This document shows, one piece after another, positions 53,310-62,510 of a stretch of DNA of 64,000 bases; the first letter of the stretch is position 1; every line of letters starts with the position of its first letter. The notes under the pieces were generated by a model. That model searched no databases. It was not told the origin of the DNA and worked only from the letters and a program-made list of their open reading frames with translations. Position numbers and translations under genes: made by a program. Origin of the DNA: Solibacillus silvestris_B (lineage in GTDB: Bacteria; Bacillota; Bacilli; Bacillales_A; Planococcaceae); contig NZ_JBQCJW010000002.1 of NCBI RefSeq assembly GCF_051967575.1, positions 124,001 through 188,000 on the forward strand. Reading direction: 5' to 3'.

Positions 53310-53849
53310 TTATTCGTCTGAATATGCAAACTTTGTACGTAAAATTTTTTCATCCAACTGTTCGCCGGAATTTGATAAATACTGTATTTTCAATTCCGGC
53401 AAATGACGATTCGCCAATTGATACGTTAAAATATTTTTTATTAAAAATTCCTGCGCCAGATCAAATGCTTCTTGCTGTAAGAGAGAGGGGTTTGATAGCG
53501 TAATTTCCCAGTCCGAATAAGTTTCGTTTGTCTTGATGCGAGCGATGCCATCATCTATATTTAACCCGCTTACATCTTTATACTGCTCAAAAAACCGCTC
53601 CGTTTCTTGTGCAATTTCGGCTAATTGCTGTTCATTAATCTGCAATGAAACGACGCCGTTTGATCGGATTTCCTTTTGGATTTCTGACGCCTTATATTCA
53701 ATGTTAAGCGAGCCGTAATGCTGTGTCACTTCAGATGGTATATCGATTCCCACTGTCGGCAGGTCATCCTCATACAGATTTTTATCGTTTACTTGTTCAG
53801 TACAGCCATATAAAACAAATAATATACTCAGCATCCATATCCATTTCAT
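53310..53849 (-). CDS. Lipoprotein of unknown function
   Basis: From the ATG at 53849 the protein has 179 residues, a short signal peptide (MKWIWMLSILFVLYGC) with a lipobox cysteine at residue 16, and a charged, helical domain without known motifs. GGTGGAG lies about ten bases upstream. The open frame extends a further 51 codons into the upstream gene, but that part has no ribosome site and would bury the signal. It forms a pair with the gene at 53869-54345, 19 bases upstream. Confidence 0.7.
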   Translation of the reverse strand: MKWIWMLSILFVLYGCTEQVNDKNLYEDDLPTVGIDIPSEVTQHYGSLNIEYKASEIQKEIRSNGVVSLQINEQQLAEIAQETERFFEQYKDVSGLNIDDGIARIKTNETYSDWEITLSNPSLLQQEAFDLAQEFLIKNILTYQLANRHLPELKIQYLSNSGEQLDEKILRTKFAYSDE

Positions 53850-53868
53850 ATAAATTGCTCCACCTTCT

Positions 53869-54345
53869 TTATCTAGATTCCGGATAAGCACGTTGCTCAA
53901 ATAGTAGTTTTGTCTTGTCATCATGATAATATACTTGAACACCGATTGGTTTACGACTATATATTTGAAATTTAATGGCATCTTCCACAATGCTGATTTC
54001 AATCATTTCCGCTGTAATATCTTGTTCAAATATTTCGCGATCAACTGTAAATTTCAGCTCCGACAAATCAGCATTGTACGTAAACGACCGGAAAGCCTCC
54101 ACTTCCGGCCGTACACCACGCTCCACTTCATAGCGGAATGCTTCTACCGTGCTATGAAAATCATTGATTGATTCTACCCTTACAGACTCCTCCATATAAA
54201 TCAGCAAACGATCTTCTTTTAATTCATAGTGCAAAATTCTTGATGGATCAAAATTTCTAAATTGATGAATATTCCCGATTACCCCATCCGGCACCTCCAC
54301 TATAGACAATTTCGCCAACTGTTCTTTTGAATGTTCATGCTCCAT
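53869..54345 (-). CDS. Protein of unknown function
   Basis: A 158-residue, acidic, probably cytoplasmic protein with no signal, membrane segment or motif that I recognise; beta-rich prediction from alternating residues (RLLIYMEESVRVESI). A good ribosome site (GGAGGTGT) precedes the ATG. It is cotranscribed with the downstream lipoprotein gene. Function unknown. Confidence 0.65.
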   Translation of the reverse strand: MEHEHSKEQLAKLSIVEVPDGVIGNIHQFRNFDPSRILHYELKEDRLLIYMEESVRVESINDFHSTVEAFRYEVERGVRPEVEAFRSFTYNADLSELKFTVDREIFEQDITAEMIEISIVEDAIKFQIYSRKPIGVQVYYHDDKTKLLFEQRAYPESR

Positions 54346-54571
54346 TTATACACCTCCGATCCACCATTTAAGATTAATACCCCTTTTTTATTACAATATG
54401 CATGCAATGGCATAGACGAGAAGTCTTTTTTGGACACGTACTGTATGATATGCAAAAAGTTATAAACTAAAACTTTAATATTAAAGATTAGAAAAATACA
54501 TTTTGCGCAAAAATGATGTCTTTTCTTATGTGGATTCCCTTGAAAAACCTATATTTTCCTATCAACTAAAA

Positions 54572-54610
54572 AAGGGTTGCATAAAAGTTTTCAACTTCTA
54601 TGCAACCCTT
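54572..54610 (-). terminator. Terminator after mtaB
   Basis: AAGGGTTGCATA and TATGCAACCCTT form a 12-base perfect stem, with a T tail on the minus strand. Confidence 0.92.
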
Positions 54611-54615
54611 ATTGT

Positions 54616-55965
54616 TTAGTTTGTTTGGCCTTCTAAAACGCGTACGAATTGCCCATCATTGTATGGATAGCCCGCTTTTGCAATTTTTACTTTCACAAGC
54701 TGACCGACCATTTCTTCATTGCCTTCGAACACGACTTTCAAATAGTTTGTAGTGTATCCAACATATAAGTTTTCAGCATCTCCATCTTTAAAGCGCTCTT
54801 CCGGAATCACTTCCAGCACTTCCCCTTCAAAGCGAGAAGCATATTCTTTTGCCAGCTGATCGTTTAAAGTAATCAAACGGTGTACACGCTCGTTTTTAAT
54901 CTCTTCATCCACCTGGTCATCCATACGCGCTGCCGGTGTACCTGTACGTTGGGAATATGGAAAGACATGGAGTTCGGAAAATTTATGATCGCGAATGAAA
55001 TTATATGTTTCCATAAATTCCTCTTCTGTTTCACCTGGGAACCCGACAATTACATCAGATGTAACAGCTAAGTCAGGTAAAGCAATCTTCAGTTTTTCAA
55101 GACGCTCCGCGAAAAATTCCATCGTGTATTTCCGGCGCATTCGTTTCAATACAGTGTCAGATCCTGATTGAATTGGGATGTGTAAATGATTTACGACAAT
55201 TTCAGAGTTTTGTAATACTTCAATCACTTCATCCGTTAACTGCGAAGCTTCAATTGAAGAAATGCGCAGACGTTTTAGCCCTTTTACTTGCGCTTCTAAA
55301 TCGCGTAAAAGCTGCGCTAAATTATAGTCCTTAAAATCTTGTCCATATCCGCCTGTGTGAATGCCTGTCAAAACGATTTCCAAATAACCTGCATCTACTA
55401 ATTGTTGCGCTTGGCGAATTACTTCTTGCGGATCACGAGAACGCATTAAGCCGCGAGCCCATGGGATAATACAGAATGTGCAGAAATTATTGCAGCCTTC
55501 CTGTATTTTCAATGATGCACGTGTACGGTCCGTGAATGCAGGCACATCCAGTTCTTCATATACACGGTTTTTCATAATATTGCGTACGGCATTGATCGGC
55601 TGACGCTCAGAGCGATATTGATCAATATACCCTAGCATTTTCTCGCGGTCCTGTGTCCCAACGACAATATCGACTCCTGGAATTGCCATAATCTCAGCAG
55701 GTGATGTTTGTGCATAGCAACCTGTAACACAAATAACCGCATCCGGATTTTGACGAATTGCACGGCGAATAACTTGGCGTGACTTTTTATCCCCTGTATT
55801 TGTTACTGTACATGTATTGATGACATAAACGTCCGCTTGATGATCAAACTCTGTACGCTCATATCCTTGCTCTTTAAATAATTGCCAAATCGCTTCTGTT
55901 TCATAGTGGTTTACTTTACAACCTAATGTATGTAGAGATACGGTTTTCGTACGCTCGTAGCTCAT
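54616..55965 (-). CDS. mtaB: tRNA t6A37 methylthiotransferase MtaB
   Basis: The 449-residue radical-SAM enzyme has an N-terminal UPF0004 domain with three cysteines (LGCKVNHYE, NTCTVTN, VTGCYAQ), the radical-SAM motif GCNNFCTFCIIPWARG and a C-terminal TRAM domain. MtaB (YqeV) makes ms2t6A at position 37 of tRNAs reading ANN codons. Length is normal. Confidence 0.96.
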   Translation of the reverse strand: MSYERTKTVSLHTLGCKVNHYETEAIWQLFKEQGYERTEFDHQADVYVINTCTVTNTGDKKSRQVIRRAIRQNPDAVICVTGCYAQTSPAEIMAIPGVDIVVGTQDREKMLGYIDQYRSERQPINAVRNIMKNRVYEELDVPAFTDRTRASLKIQEGCNNFCTFCIIPWARGLMRSRDPQEVIRQAQQLVDAGYLEIVLTGIHTGGYGQDFKDYNLAQLLRDLEAQVKGLKRLRISSIEASQLTDEVIEVLQNSEIVVNHLHIPIQSGSDTVLKRMRRKYTMEFFAERLEKLKIALPDLAVTSDVIVGFPGETEEEFMETYNFIRDHKFSELHVFPYSQRTGTPAARMDDQVDEEIKNERVHRLITLNDQLAKEYASRFEGEVLEVIPEERFKDGDAENLYVGYTTNYLKVVFEGNEEMVGQLVKVKIAKAGYPYNDGQFVRVLEGQTN

Positions 55966-56174
55966 AATTTATATCATCCTTTCAAGGTTTACACTTATCA
56001 ATTTCGCCGGGGGCAATATCTTCATTCATTAAATGAAGATAAAATATCAACGTGTTTTATAATAGCATAATTCCTTATGTAAAGCCTATAGTTTTAACCT
56101 TTTATATAATAACCGTTACCACATTCATATGTTTGCATCATATTATACAAAGCAATTTCTTCACCTAATCATAA

Positions 56175-56205
56175 TTAATGAAATATAATCCATTAATTTC
56201 ATTAA
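56175..56205. promoter_or_regulatory. Palindrome upstream of the Pel cluster (candidate operator)
   Basis: TTAATGAAAT (56175-56184) and ATTTCATTAA (56196-56205) are perfect inverted arms, 11 bases apart, about 130 bases before the first gene of the cluster. The rest of 55966-56333 is AT-rich and has no gene; the promoters of mtaB and the Pel cluster must lie here. The palindrome could bind a regulator or simply reflect AT-rich chance; no T-run suggests a terminator. Confidence 0.4.
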
Positions 56206-56333
56206 AACAATAATTTTAAACTATACGCGCATCAATTAAAGCAGTATATTAGTTATATATATAATTGAATTTCAGCCATTTTTATTTTGCATTAGGTAAA
56301 ACAGCTCACTTTATATTGAAAAGAGGAATAGAG

Positions 56334-57578
56334 ATGAAGATTAAATCATTAGTTTTGGTATGTTCTATTTTATTCGCTTTTTTATTTAGCGGAAAATCCT
56401 TTGCTGCAAACACTCTGTACGTTTCCCCTAATGGCGATGACCACCACAATGGTGATTTGCAAAATCCGTTCAAAACGATCCAGCATGCAGTGAATAGCAG
56501 CTCGCATGGCGATACGATTTTTGTACGTCAAGGAACTTATTATGAACTTATTGCATTCGACAACTTCACGACGTCATCTGATCACGTACTAACAATCCAA
56601 CCGTTCAACAAAGAAAAAGTGATTATTGATGGAAGTAAACGCGATGAAGATGATTCAGCACGGGCTGCATTTTCTATTCGCGATAGTGAAAATATTCATA
56701 TTCAAGGCTTCGAAATAAGAAATATTACAACAGATGATGACGACTTTTATCCTGCGGGTATTTTAATAAGAGGGAAAAGCAAAAATATTCAATTATCGAA
56801 CAATCGAATCCATAATATCGCCAACTTCAATGAAGACGGCAATGCGCATGGCATTTTAGTATACGGCAACGATCCAGCACCAATTCAAAATATTAAAATC
56901 CGCAAAAATCATTTATACGATTTAAAACTTGGAAGCAGTGAATCATTAACATTAAGCGGCAATATTACAAACTTTTTAATCGATCGAAATCATTTGTACA
57001 ATAACAATAATATTGGAATTGATATCGCAGGTTTTTACGATGCATGTACAGAATCGGGCTGTATTGACCAAGCACGAAATGGCATAATTTCCAATAATCG
57101 CGTAACAAATCATTCATCCAAAAAGAATCCCTCCTATAATGGAAAAGATTCCGCCCCCGGCATTTATATCGATGGCGGTAAGAATGTGAAAATCATGAAT
57201 AATTTCGTAGCAAATAATAATTTCGGCATTTCGGTTTCAAGCGAAAACAGAAACAGACAAACGAGCAATATTACAATTGAAGGAAATACAATCAAACATA
57301 ATGAAAAAGCAGGAATTGTAATCGGAGGCTCGAATATAGATAATGGCGGCTCGAAGGAAATTAATGTTAAAAACAACCGCTTTATCGCAAATGATACAAA
57401 CAAAAAGGGCTATTATGAAATTACTTTACAGCAAAATATTGAACAATTAACTTTGCAAAACAATACATATAGTATGTGTCGTTTTTCAAAAAATATTAAT
57501 AATGTCAGCAAATCGAAGTTGAAAGTCGCCTCTTTTAATGAAAAGGTTCAGCTATCACTTGCAAGTTGCTTAAAATAA
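56334..57578 (+). CDS. Secreted right-handed parallel beta-helix protein (possible polysaccharide lyase/hydrolase)
   Basis: From the ATG at 56334 (GAGGAATAGAG before it) the protein has 414 residues with a clear signal peptide ending GKSFA-AN. It begins with LYVSPNGDDHHNGDLQNPFK, the DUF1565-like lead of pectate-lyase-fold proteins, and continues in repeats of the type NIQLSNNRIHNI and NIKIRKNHLYDL, the coils of a parallel beta helix. Upstream frame to 56265 is not needed. Just 31 bases before the SDR-PelD gene, it is a candidate Pel-cleaving or -modifying enzyme. Catalytic residues cannot be assigned by eye. Confidence 0.8.
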   Translation: MKIKSLVLVCSILFAFLFSGKSFAANTLYVSPNGDDHHNGDLQNPFKTIQHAVNSSSHGDTIFVRQGTYYELIAFDNFTTSSDHVLTIQPFNKEKVIIDGSKRDEDDSARAAFSIRDSENIHIQGFEIRNITTDDDDFYPAGILIRGKSKNIQLSNNRIHNIANFNEDGNAHGILVYGNDPAPIQNIKIRKNHLYDLKLGSSESLTLSGNITNFLIDRNHLYNNNNIGIDIAGFYDACTESGCIDQARNGIISNNRVTNHSSKKNPSYNGKDSAPGIYIDGGKNVKIMNNFVANNNFGISVSSENRNRQTSNITIEGNTIKHNEKAGIVIGGSNIDNGGSKEINVKNNRFIANDTNKKGYYEITLQQNIEQLTLQNNTYSMCRFSKNINNVSKSKLKVASFNEKVQLSLASCLK

Positions 57579-57609
57579 TTCCCTCAGTAAATACTTCTAG
57601 GAGGAATCT

Positions 57610-59799
57610 ATGATGAGAGTTCTCATAACAGGTGGATATGGATTCATCGGTTCTCATGTAGCGGAACAATTTTATAAAGAAGGCTATGAAGTACACATCC
57701 TCGATGATTTATCAACAGGAAAAGCAGAAAATATATCATTTAAGCATAAATCCACTATACTTTCCATTGATGATGTGAAGTGTAAGGAAATATTTAAATC
57801 GTACAGCTTTGATATTGTTGTACATCTGGCTGCCCAAGTAAGCGTTACAAATTCTATTTTAAACCCGGTAAATGATGCCCAATCAAATATTGTCGGCTTG
57901 TTGAATATGCTGCAGCTGGCGGGGCAGCATCAGGTGAAAAAGTTTATTTTCGCTTCATCTGCAGCAATCTATGGAAATAATCCCGGCATTCCGCTGCTTG
58001 AAACGGAAAACGCAAAACCGATTTCCCCATACGGCATGAGTAAATGGATCGGCGAACAATATTGTACTGCATGGGGCGAGCAGCATTCTCTGGATGTTAT
58101 TTGCCTCCGCTTTTCGAATGTTTACGGCCCGCGGCAAACGAATGAAGGCGAGGGTGGGGTTGTATCAATTTTCACATCGAAAATTTTGAAGAACGAACCT
58201 TTGGTAATTCATGGAGATGGTAACCAAACACGTGATTTTATTTACGTAAAAGATGTGGCGTTCGCCATTTTTAGAGCTTCGCAATCATTTGTGACAGGCA
58301 CTTACAATTTATCGACGAATAGTCAGACGAGCATTCATCATATTACGGATCTATTAACGTCATTTCATCCTGGGACAGCTGTGACATACGGCCCCTTCCG
58401 GGAAGGTGACATTTACCACTCCTCATTAAATAATACGAGGATAAAAGAAGTGCTCGACTGGTCCCCTCTCCATAGTTTTGAAGATGGGCTTAAAAAAACT
58501 TATGAATGGGCAGTAAACGATTTCAAGAAAAAAACAGCTGAAATGAATAAAGTGAAAAAAAAGAATGCAACTATTCTTCCATCCAACTGGAAAATAGTTA
58601 AGCCATATGTAGAAAACATCGCACTGTTTATTGTACTGAGCATTATTATGCTTCAATTGAATCTGCCTATCATTTCTGTATTCTTATTTGGCGTTTTCTA
58701 TATCATGACGATTGGTTCAATATACGGAAATACGCAAGCATTCCTGGGTGTCGCGCTTTCGTTTATATTGCTTGTGTATGATTATATTATACGCGGCCGG
58801 GAGCTCGTATCTTTATTATATGATACGACTTTCCTTTTCCAGATTGCGGTTTTTTTATTTATTGGACTAATTGTCGGTTATTCCGTACAACGTAAAAACA
58901 ACAAAATTCAGGAGCAAAGCGAACAGCTGGATGATCTCGAAAAACGATATCGCTTTTTGGAGGATATCCACGCTGAGGTTCGGGATGTGAAAAACGAACT
59001 GCAATTCCGGGTTAAGAATAACGAGGATAGTTTCGGAAAAATTCATTCCGTTATTAAAGAATTGGATGATTTGGAGCCTGAAATAGTTTTTTCGAACACC
59101 GTAAAAGTCGTCGAGAAAATTATGCGCTGTGATGATGTATCCATCTATGTATTCAATAAATACCATTCCTTTTTGCGGCTTGTGGCTAATTCGGATTTTT
59201 CAAAAGATGGAGCTTCCCAAACTTCAATAAAAGTGGATGACACGGCTTTCGTTCAGCAAATTATACAAACAGGAAAGCCTTTTATTAATCGGACATTGGC
59301 GGTAAATGCCCCATTGATGGCCGCTCCTATTTTTTACAACAACGAACTGCGCGCCATTATTATGATTAACAGCTTGCCTTTTGAAAGCTTTTCGCGCTAT
59401 CATGAAAATTTATTTGTTGTAGTAAAAGAGCTTGTACAGTCATCCTTATCCAGAGCCTTGGAGTTCATAAAAGTTTCGGAGGATCAACGCTATATCGAGA
59501 ATACGTCCATTTTAAAAATCGACAAGTTCAAAGAGATTCTTGAAGCGAAGGAAGATGCAAAAAAAACTTACAATATGCCATACGTATTATTAACATATCG
59601 TATAGCTGTCGAGCTGCTTGAAGAAACTTCTGAAAACATCTCAAAAATGCTGCGGGAAACGGATTATTTAGGTTTTGAAAATAATCATCTTTATATTTTA
59701 CTTTCAAATACTAAAAATAGTGACCTGCCATTTATTTTAGAACGTTTTGAGAATGCGGGCTATTATTTGGATGTGGACGAAAAGGTGAACCAATTATGA
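57610..59799 (+). CDS. pelD: SDR nucleotide-sugar epimerase fused to PelD
   Basis: The 729-residue protein joins two functions. Residues 1 to about 310 are an extended SDR of the GalE type: GGYGFIG (8-14), FASSAAIYG (114-122) and Tyr141-xxx-Lys145 (SPYGMSK). It would interconvert UDP-GlcNAc and UDP-GalNAc, the precursors of Pel. Residues about 337-430 form four membrane helices, then a coiled coil, a GAF domain (about 490-640) and a degenerate GGDEF domain: RETD (682-685) occupies the c-di-GMP inhibitory site while the GGDEF motif is lost (FENNH). This is the PelD layout. AGGAGG precedes ATGATG. It overlaps pelE by four bases. Confidence 0.88.
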   Translation: MMRVLITGGYGFIGSHVAEQFYKEGYEVHILDDLSTGKAENISFKHKSTILSIDDVKCKEIFKSYSFDIVVHLAAQVSVTNSILNPVNDAQSNIVGLLNMLQLAGQHQVKKFIFASSAAIYGNNPGIPLLETENAKPISPYGMSKWIGEQYCTAWGEQHSLDVICLRFSNVYGPRQTNEGEGGVVSIFTSKILKNEPLVIHGDGNQTRDFIYVKDVAFAIFRASQSFVTGTYNLSTNSQTSIHHITDLLTSFHPGTAVTYGPFREGDIYHSSLNNTRIKEVLDWSPLHSFEDGLKKTYEWAVNDFKKKTAEMNKVKKKNATILPSNWKIVKPYVENIALFIVLSIIMLQLNLPIISVFLFGVFYIMTIGSIYGNTQAFLGVALSFILLVYDYIIRGRELVSLLYDTTFLFQIAVFLFIGLIVGYSVQRKNNKIQEQSEQLDDLEKRYRFLEDIHAEVRDVKNELQFRVKNNEDSFGKIHSVIKELDDLEPEIVFSNTVKVVEKIMRCDDVSIYVFNKYHSFLRLVANSDFSKDGASQTSIKVDDTAFVQQIIQTGKPFINRTLAVNAPLMAAPIFYNNELRAIIMINSLPFESFSRYHENLFVVVKELVQSSLSRALEFIKVSEDQRYIENTSILKIDKFKEILEAKEDAKKTYNMPYVLLTYRIAVELLEETSENISKMLRETDYLGFENNHLYILLSNTKNSDLPFILERFENAGYYLDVDEKVNQL

Positions 59800-60707
59800 T
59801 CTATTATCTTATATATATCGTAATATCAGCCATTGTTTTGCTGATTTTAAATAAAGGCGATTGGAAAGCATCGTATTTCAAAATATGTGTCGTTTCATTT
59901 ATTCCAATTATCGGGTGGCTCCTCCCTTCTATTTGGCCAAGAAAATGGCTAAAAAAAGATGCGCATTTCTTTGCCCAATATTTAACGGAGCAGTCAGGAG
60001 ACATTCATATCGAACTTTTAAAATCTGAAAGCAAGATTGAGCGTGATGAAGAATTGAACGTTGTATCCATTGAAGAAGCTTTATTAGTGAATGATTATGC
60101 TACACGTCGAAAAATTTTGATTGATGTATTAAAAGAAGATGCGATGAAATTTATCGATGTTTTAAAGACCGCTGTCACAAATGACGATACAGAAACATCT
60201 CATTATGCTGTAACAGCCGTTGTCGAGGTAAAACGCGAGCTGACAAACTTAATGCAAAAACTGGCTGTTGAATATAGTAAAAATCCGCAAAATACAGAAA
60301 TTGCACAGGCATACGGAGATATTATTAAAGAATATTTAAGAAGCGGATTTTTGGATGCCCAATCAACAAAAAAATATCAAGTGACGTATATTGAAATATT
60401 GCAAAAAATTATTGAGAATGACGCTGCTGCTGAAGATGCATTCATCGAAAAAATTCATATGGAGCTTGCGATTCAGGACACGATCGCTGCAGAGCAAACT
60501 GCAATGGCTTTTAAAGAACGGTTTCCAAACTCCGAACAAGCCTATTTAACCGCGATGAAAATTTTTTTTGAAACTTTTGCTGCCGACAAGCTGCAGCAAG
60601 AATTACAGCTGTTAAAAGCTTCTCCTATAACGCTTTCCAATGAAGCTTTAAATTACGTACGATACTGGTCTGGGGTGTTTGAGTCACATGAAGGTCTTTC
60701 TGAATAA
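59796..60707 (+). CDS. pelE: Pel biosynthesis protein PelE
   Basis: The 303-residue protein starts with two membrane helices (about 3-18 and 30-46), followed by a cytoplasmic, helical part with TPR-like repeats (about 140-290). This is the PelE layout; in Pseudomonas PelE links PelD to the other membrane components. Sequence conservation is low, so the call leans on size, topology and position between PelD and PelA. It overlaps both neighbours. Confidence 0.82.
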   Translation: MIYYLIYIVISAIVLLILNKGDWKASYFKICVVSFIPIIGWLLPSIWPRKWLKKDAHFFAQYLTEQSGDIHIELLKSESKIERDEELNVVSIEEALLVNDYATRRKILIDVLKEDAMKFIDVLKTAVTNDDTETSHYAVTAVVEVKRELTNLMQKLAVEYSKNPQNTEIAQAYGDIIKEYLRSGFLDAQSTKKYQVTYIEILQKIIENDAAAEDAFIEKIHMELAIQDTIAAEQTAMAFKERFPNSEQAYLTAMKIFFETFAADKLQQELQLLKASPITLSNEALNYVRYWSGVFESHEGLSE

Positions 60708-62499
60708 CAGAAAAACAATTTTAATTATTGCGCTCATATTAGTGAGCGGCATCGTTTTGCATTTGTCCCGTTCTGAAGCCATTTTAAATACGGTGAAAAA
60801 TGACTTGGAATTTACAGCCGACAAGGATTTACTTATGCCGACAGAAAAAAAAGCGCAATCAATCAGCAACCCCGCTTACTGTATTGTATACAACGAGCCA
60901 TTTACGAAGCTTAAAAACAATATCGAAATGACATTGAACTATTTGCAGAAGCCATATAAAACGTTTGATGTCTCGCTAGGTAAAGTGGATTTATACAGCT
61001 GTCCAAATATTTTACTGGCAACTTCCGATTTACGATCTATCGGCACTGTCGAGGAAATAGAAAAATTCGTATCCAATGGCGGGAATTTATTTTCGATGAC
61101 AACTTTAGAGCCTAATAGTCATTTCATATCCATATATCGCCATTTTGGAATTATAGACTTTTTCGGATTTGCCGATACAAAGAAAATTGTCATGACTTCG
61201 AATGTATTAATTGGCGCAAACGAAAAAACATTCTGGGAAACCGACTTGAATGATAGCAGTCTGAATGTAACGCTCGAAAATTCGATCCAGCCGAATATCG
61301 TCAACCAGGCTGGGTTGCCTTTACTTTGGAAAAGCAAGTATGGCGAGGGGGCATTTATTGCATTAAATATGAATATTGCTGCAGAGAAATATTCCCGGGG
61401 CCTCATTGCCGGAATGCTTAGCTTACAGGACGAGCCATTTATCTACCCTATTTTCAATGCCAAAACATTTTATATCGACGATTTCCCTGCACCAATTGCA
61501 AAAGGAAGAAATAAAATTATTTACAATGAGTACAAACAAGATTTGCCATCATTTTACCGAAATATTTGGTGGCCGAATATGATTCAAGCGGCAACCAATT
61601 ACAATATCGTATATACGGGTGCTTTAATTGAATCATATGAAGATAAAGTAACCCCGCCATTCGATAATTCAATGGATATAGAACTGACATATTTAATCGG
61701 TTTTGGACGGGAGCTTATTAATAGCGGCGGAGAACTTGGCTATCATGGCTATAATCATCAATCGTTGACGCTTGACGAAAAAATATCGAAGTCTTTCGGA
61801 TATAATGCATGGCAATCCGCCGACCATATGAAAGCTTCATTAATCGAGCTTAAAAGCTATACAAACAAAGCATTTCCTAAATATACCGTCACTTCCTATG
61901 TACCGCCATCAAATGTTTTATCAGCAGAAGGCCGCTCCATACTTAAGGAGGCACTGCCCGATTTAATTACGATTGGGTCATTATATTCAGAAGACCTTAC
62001 GGAACGCTCGTACATACAGGAGTTTAATGTGGCGGAAGATTCAATTGTTGAAATGCCTCGGATTTCTTCCGGCTACTTCCCCTCTGTAACGAGCGAATGG
62101 GAGATTGCGAATGCTGTCACAGGCCATGGCTTTTTCTCGCATTTTATCCATCCGGACGATGTTATTAGCGAGGACCGTAGTAAAGGCGGGTGGGCGAGCA
62201 TGTATGAGGAATTTGAGCATTTTATGAAAGATGTGCATACCCGATACCACTGGCTTGAGGCGACAACCGCAACAAATGCCGCTTTAAAAGTGGCAAATAC
62301 GCTAAATTCGCATGTTCACTTTGAGCAAACAGAAAAAAACATTTTAGGCTCGATCGAACATTTCAATATCGTTCATGATTTTATATTACGTACGGAAAAA
62401 GCGATTAAGCAAACTAAAAACTGTTCTTACGAAAGAATAGACGACGATGTGTATTTAGTTTCTGCACATGATGCACAATTTGAAATTATATTTAAATGA
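60688..62499 (+). CDS. pelA: PelA-type polysaccharide deacetylase (DUF2194)
   Basis: From the ATG at 60688 (GGGGTG about ten bases before) the protein has 603 residues, an N-terminal membrane helix (ILIIALILVSGIVLHL) and a DUF2194 deacetylase domain. The carbohydrate-esterase motifs are FYIDDFPAP (about residues 261-269) and GYHGYNHQ (about 351-358), which give the Asp-His-His metal site. It would partly deacetylate Pel outside the cell. There is no glycoside-hydrolase domain as in Pseudomonas PelA, which matches the Gram-positive form called PelA-DA. It overlaps pelE by 20 bases. Confidence 0.9.
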   Translation: MKVFLNNRKTILIIALILVSGIVLHLSRSEAILNTVKNDLEFTADKDLLMPTEKKAQSISNPAYCIVYNEPFTKLKNNIEMTLNYLQKPYKTFDVSLGKVDLYSCPNILLATSDLRSIGTVEEIEKFVSNGGNLFSMTTLEPNSHFISIYRHFGIIDFFGFADTKKIVMTSNVLIGANEKTFWETDLNDSSLNVTLENSIQPNIVNQAGLPLLWKSKYGEGAFIALNMNIAAEKYSRGLIAGMLSLQDEPFIYPIFNAKTFYIDDFPAPIAKGRNKIIYNEYKQDLPSFYRNIWWPNMIQAATNYNIVYTGALIESYEDKVTPPFDNSMDIELTYLIGFGRELINSGGELGYHGYNHQSLTLDEKISKSFGYNAWQSADHMKASLIELKSYTNKAFPKYTVTSYVPPSNVLSAEGRSILKEALPDLITIGSLYSEDLTERSYIQEFNVAEDSIVEMPRISSGYFPSVTSEWEIANAVTGHGFFSHFIHPDDVISEDRSKGGWASMYEEFEHFMKDVHTRYHWLEATTATNAALKVANTLNSHVHFEQTEKNILGSIEHFNIVHDFILRTEKAIKQTKNCSYERIDDDVYLVSAHDAQFEIIFK

Positions 62500-62510
62500 A
62501 GGATGAGAAA

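Noticed and set aside
53850..54002. N-terminal extension of the lipoprotein
   Set aside because: It overlaps the upstream gene, lacks a ribosome site and would hide the lipoprotein signal peptide.
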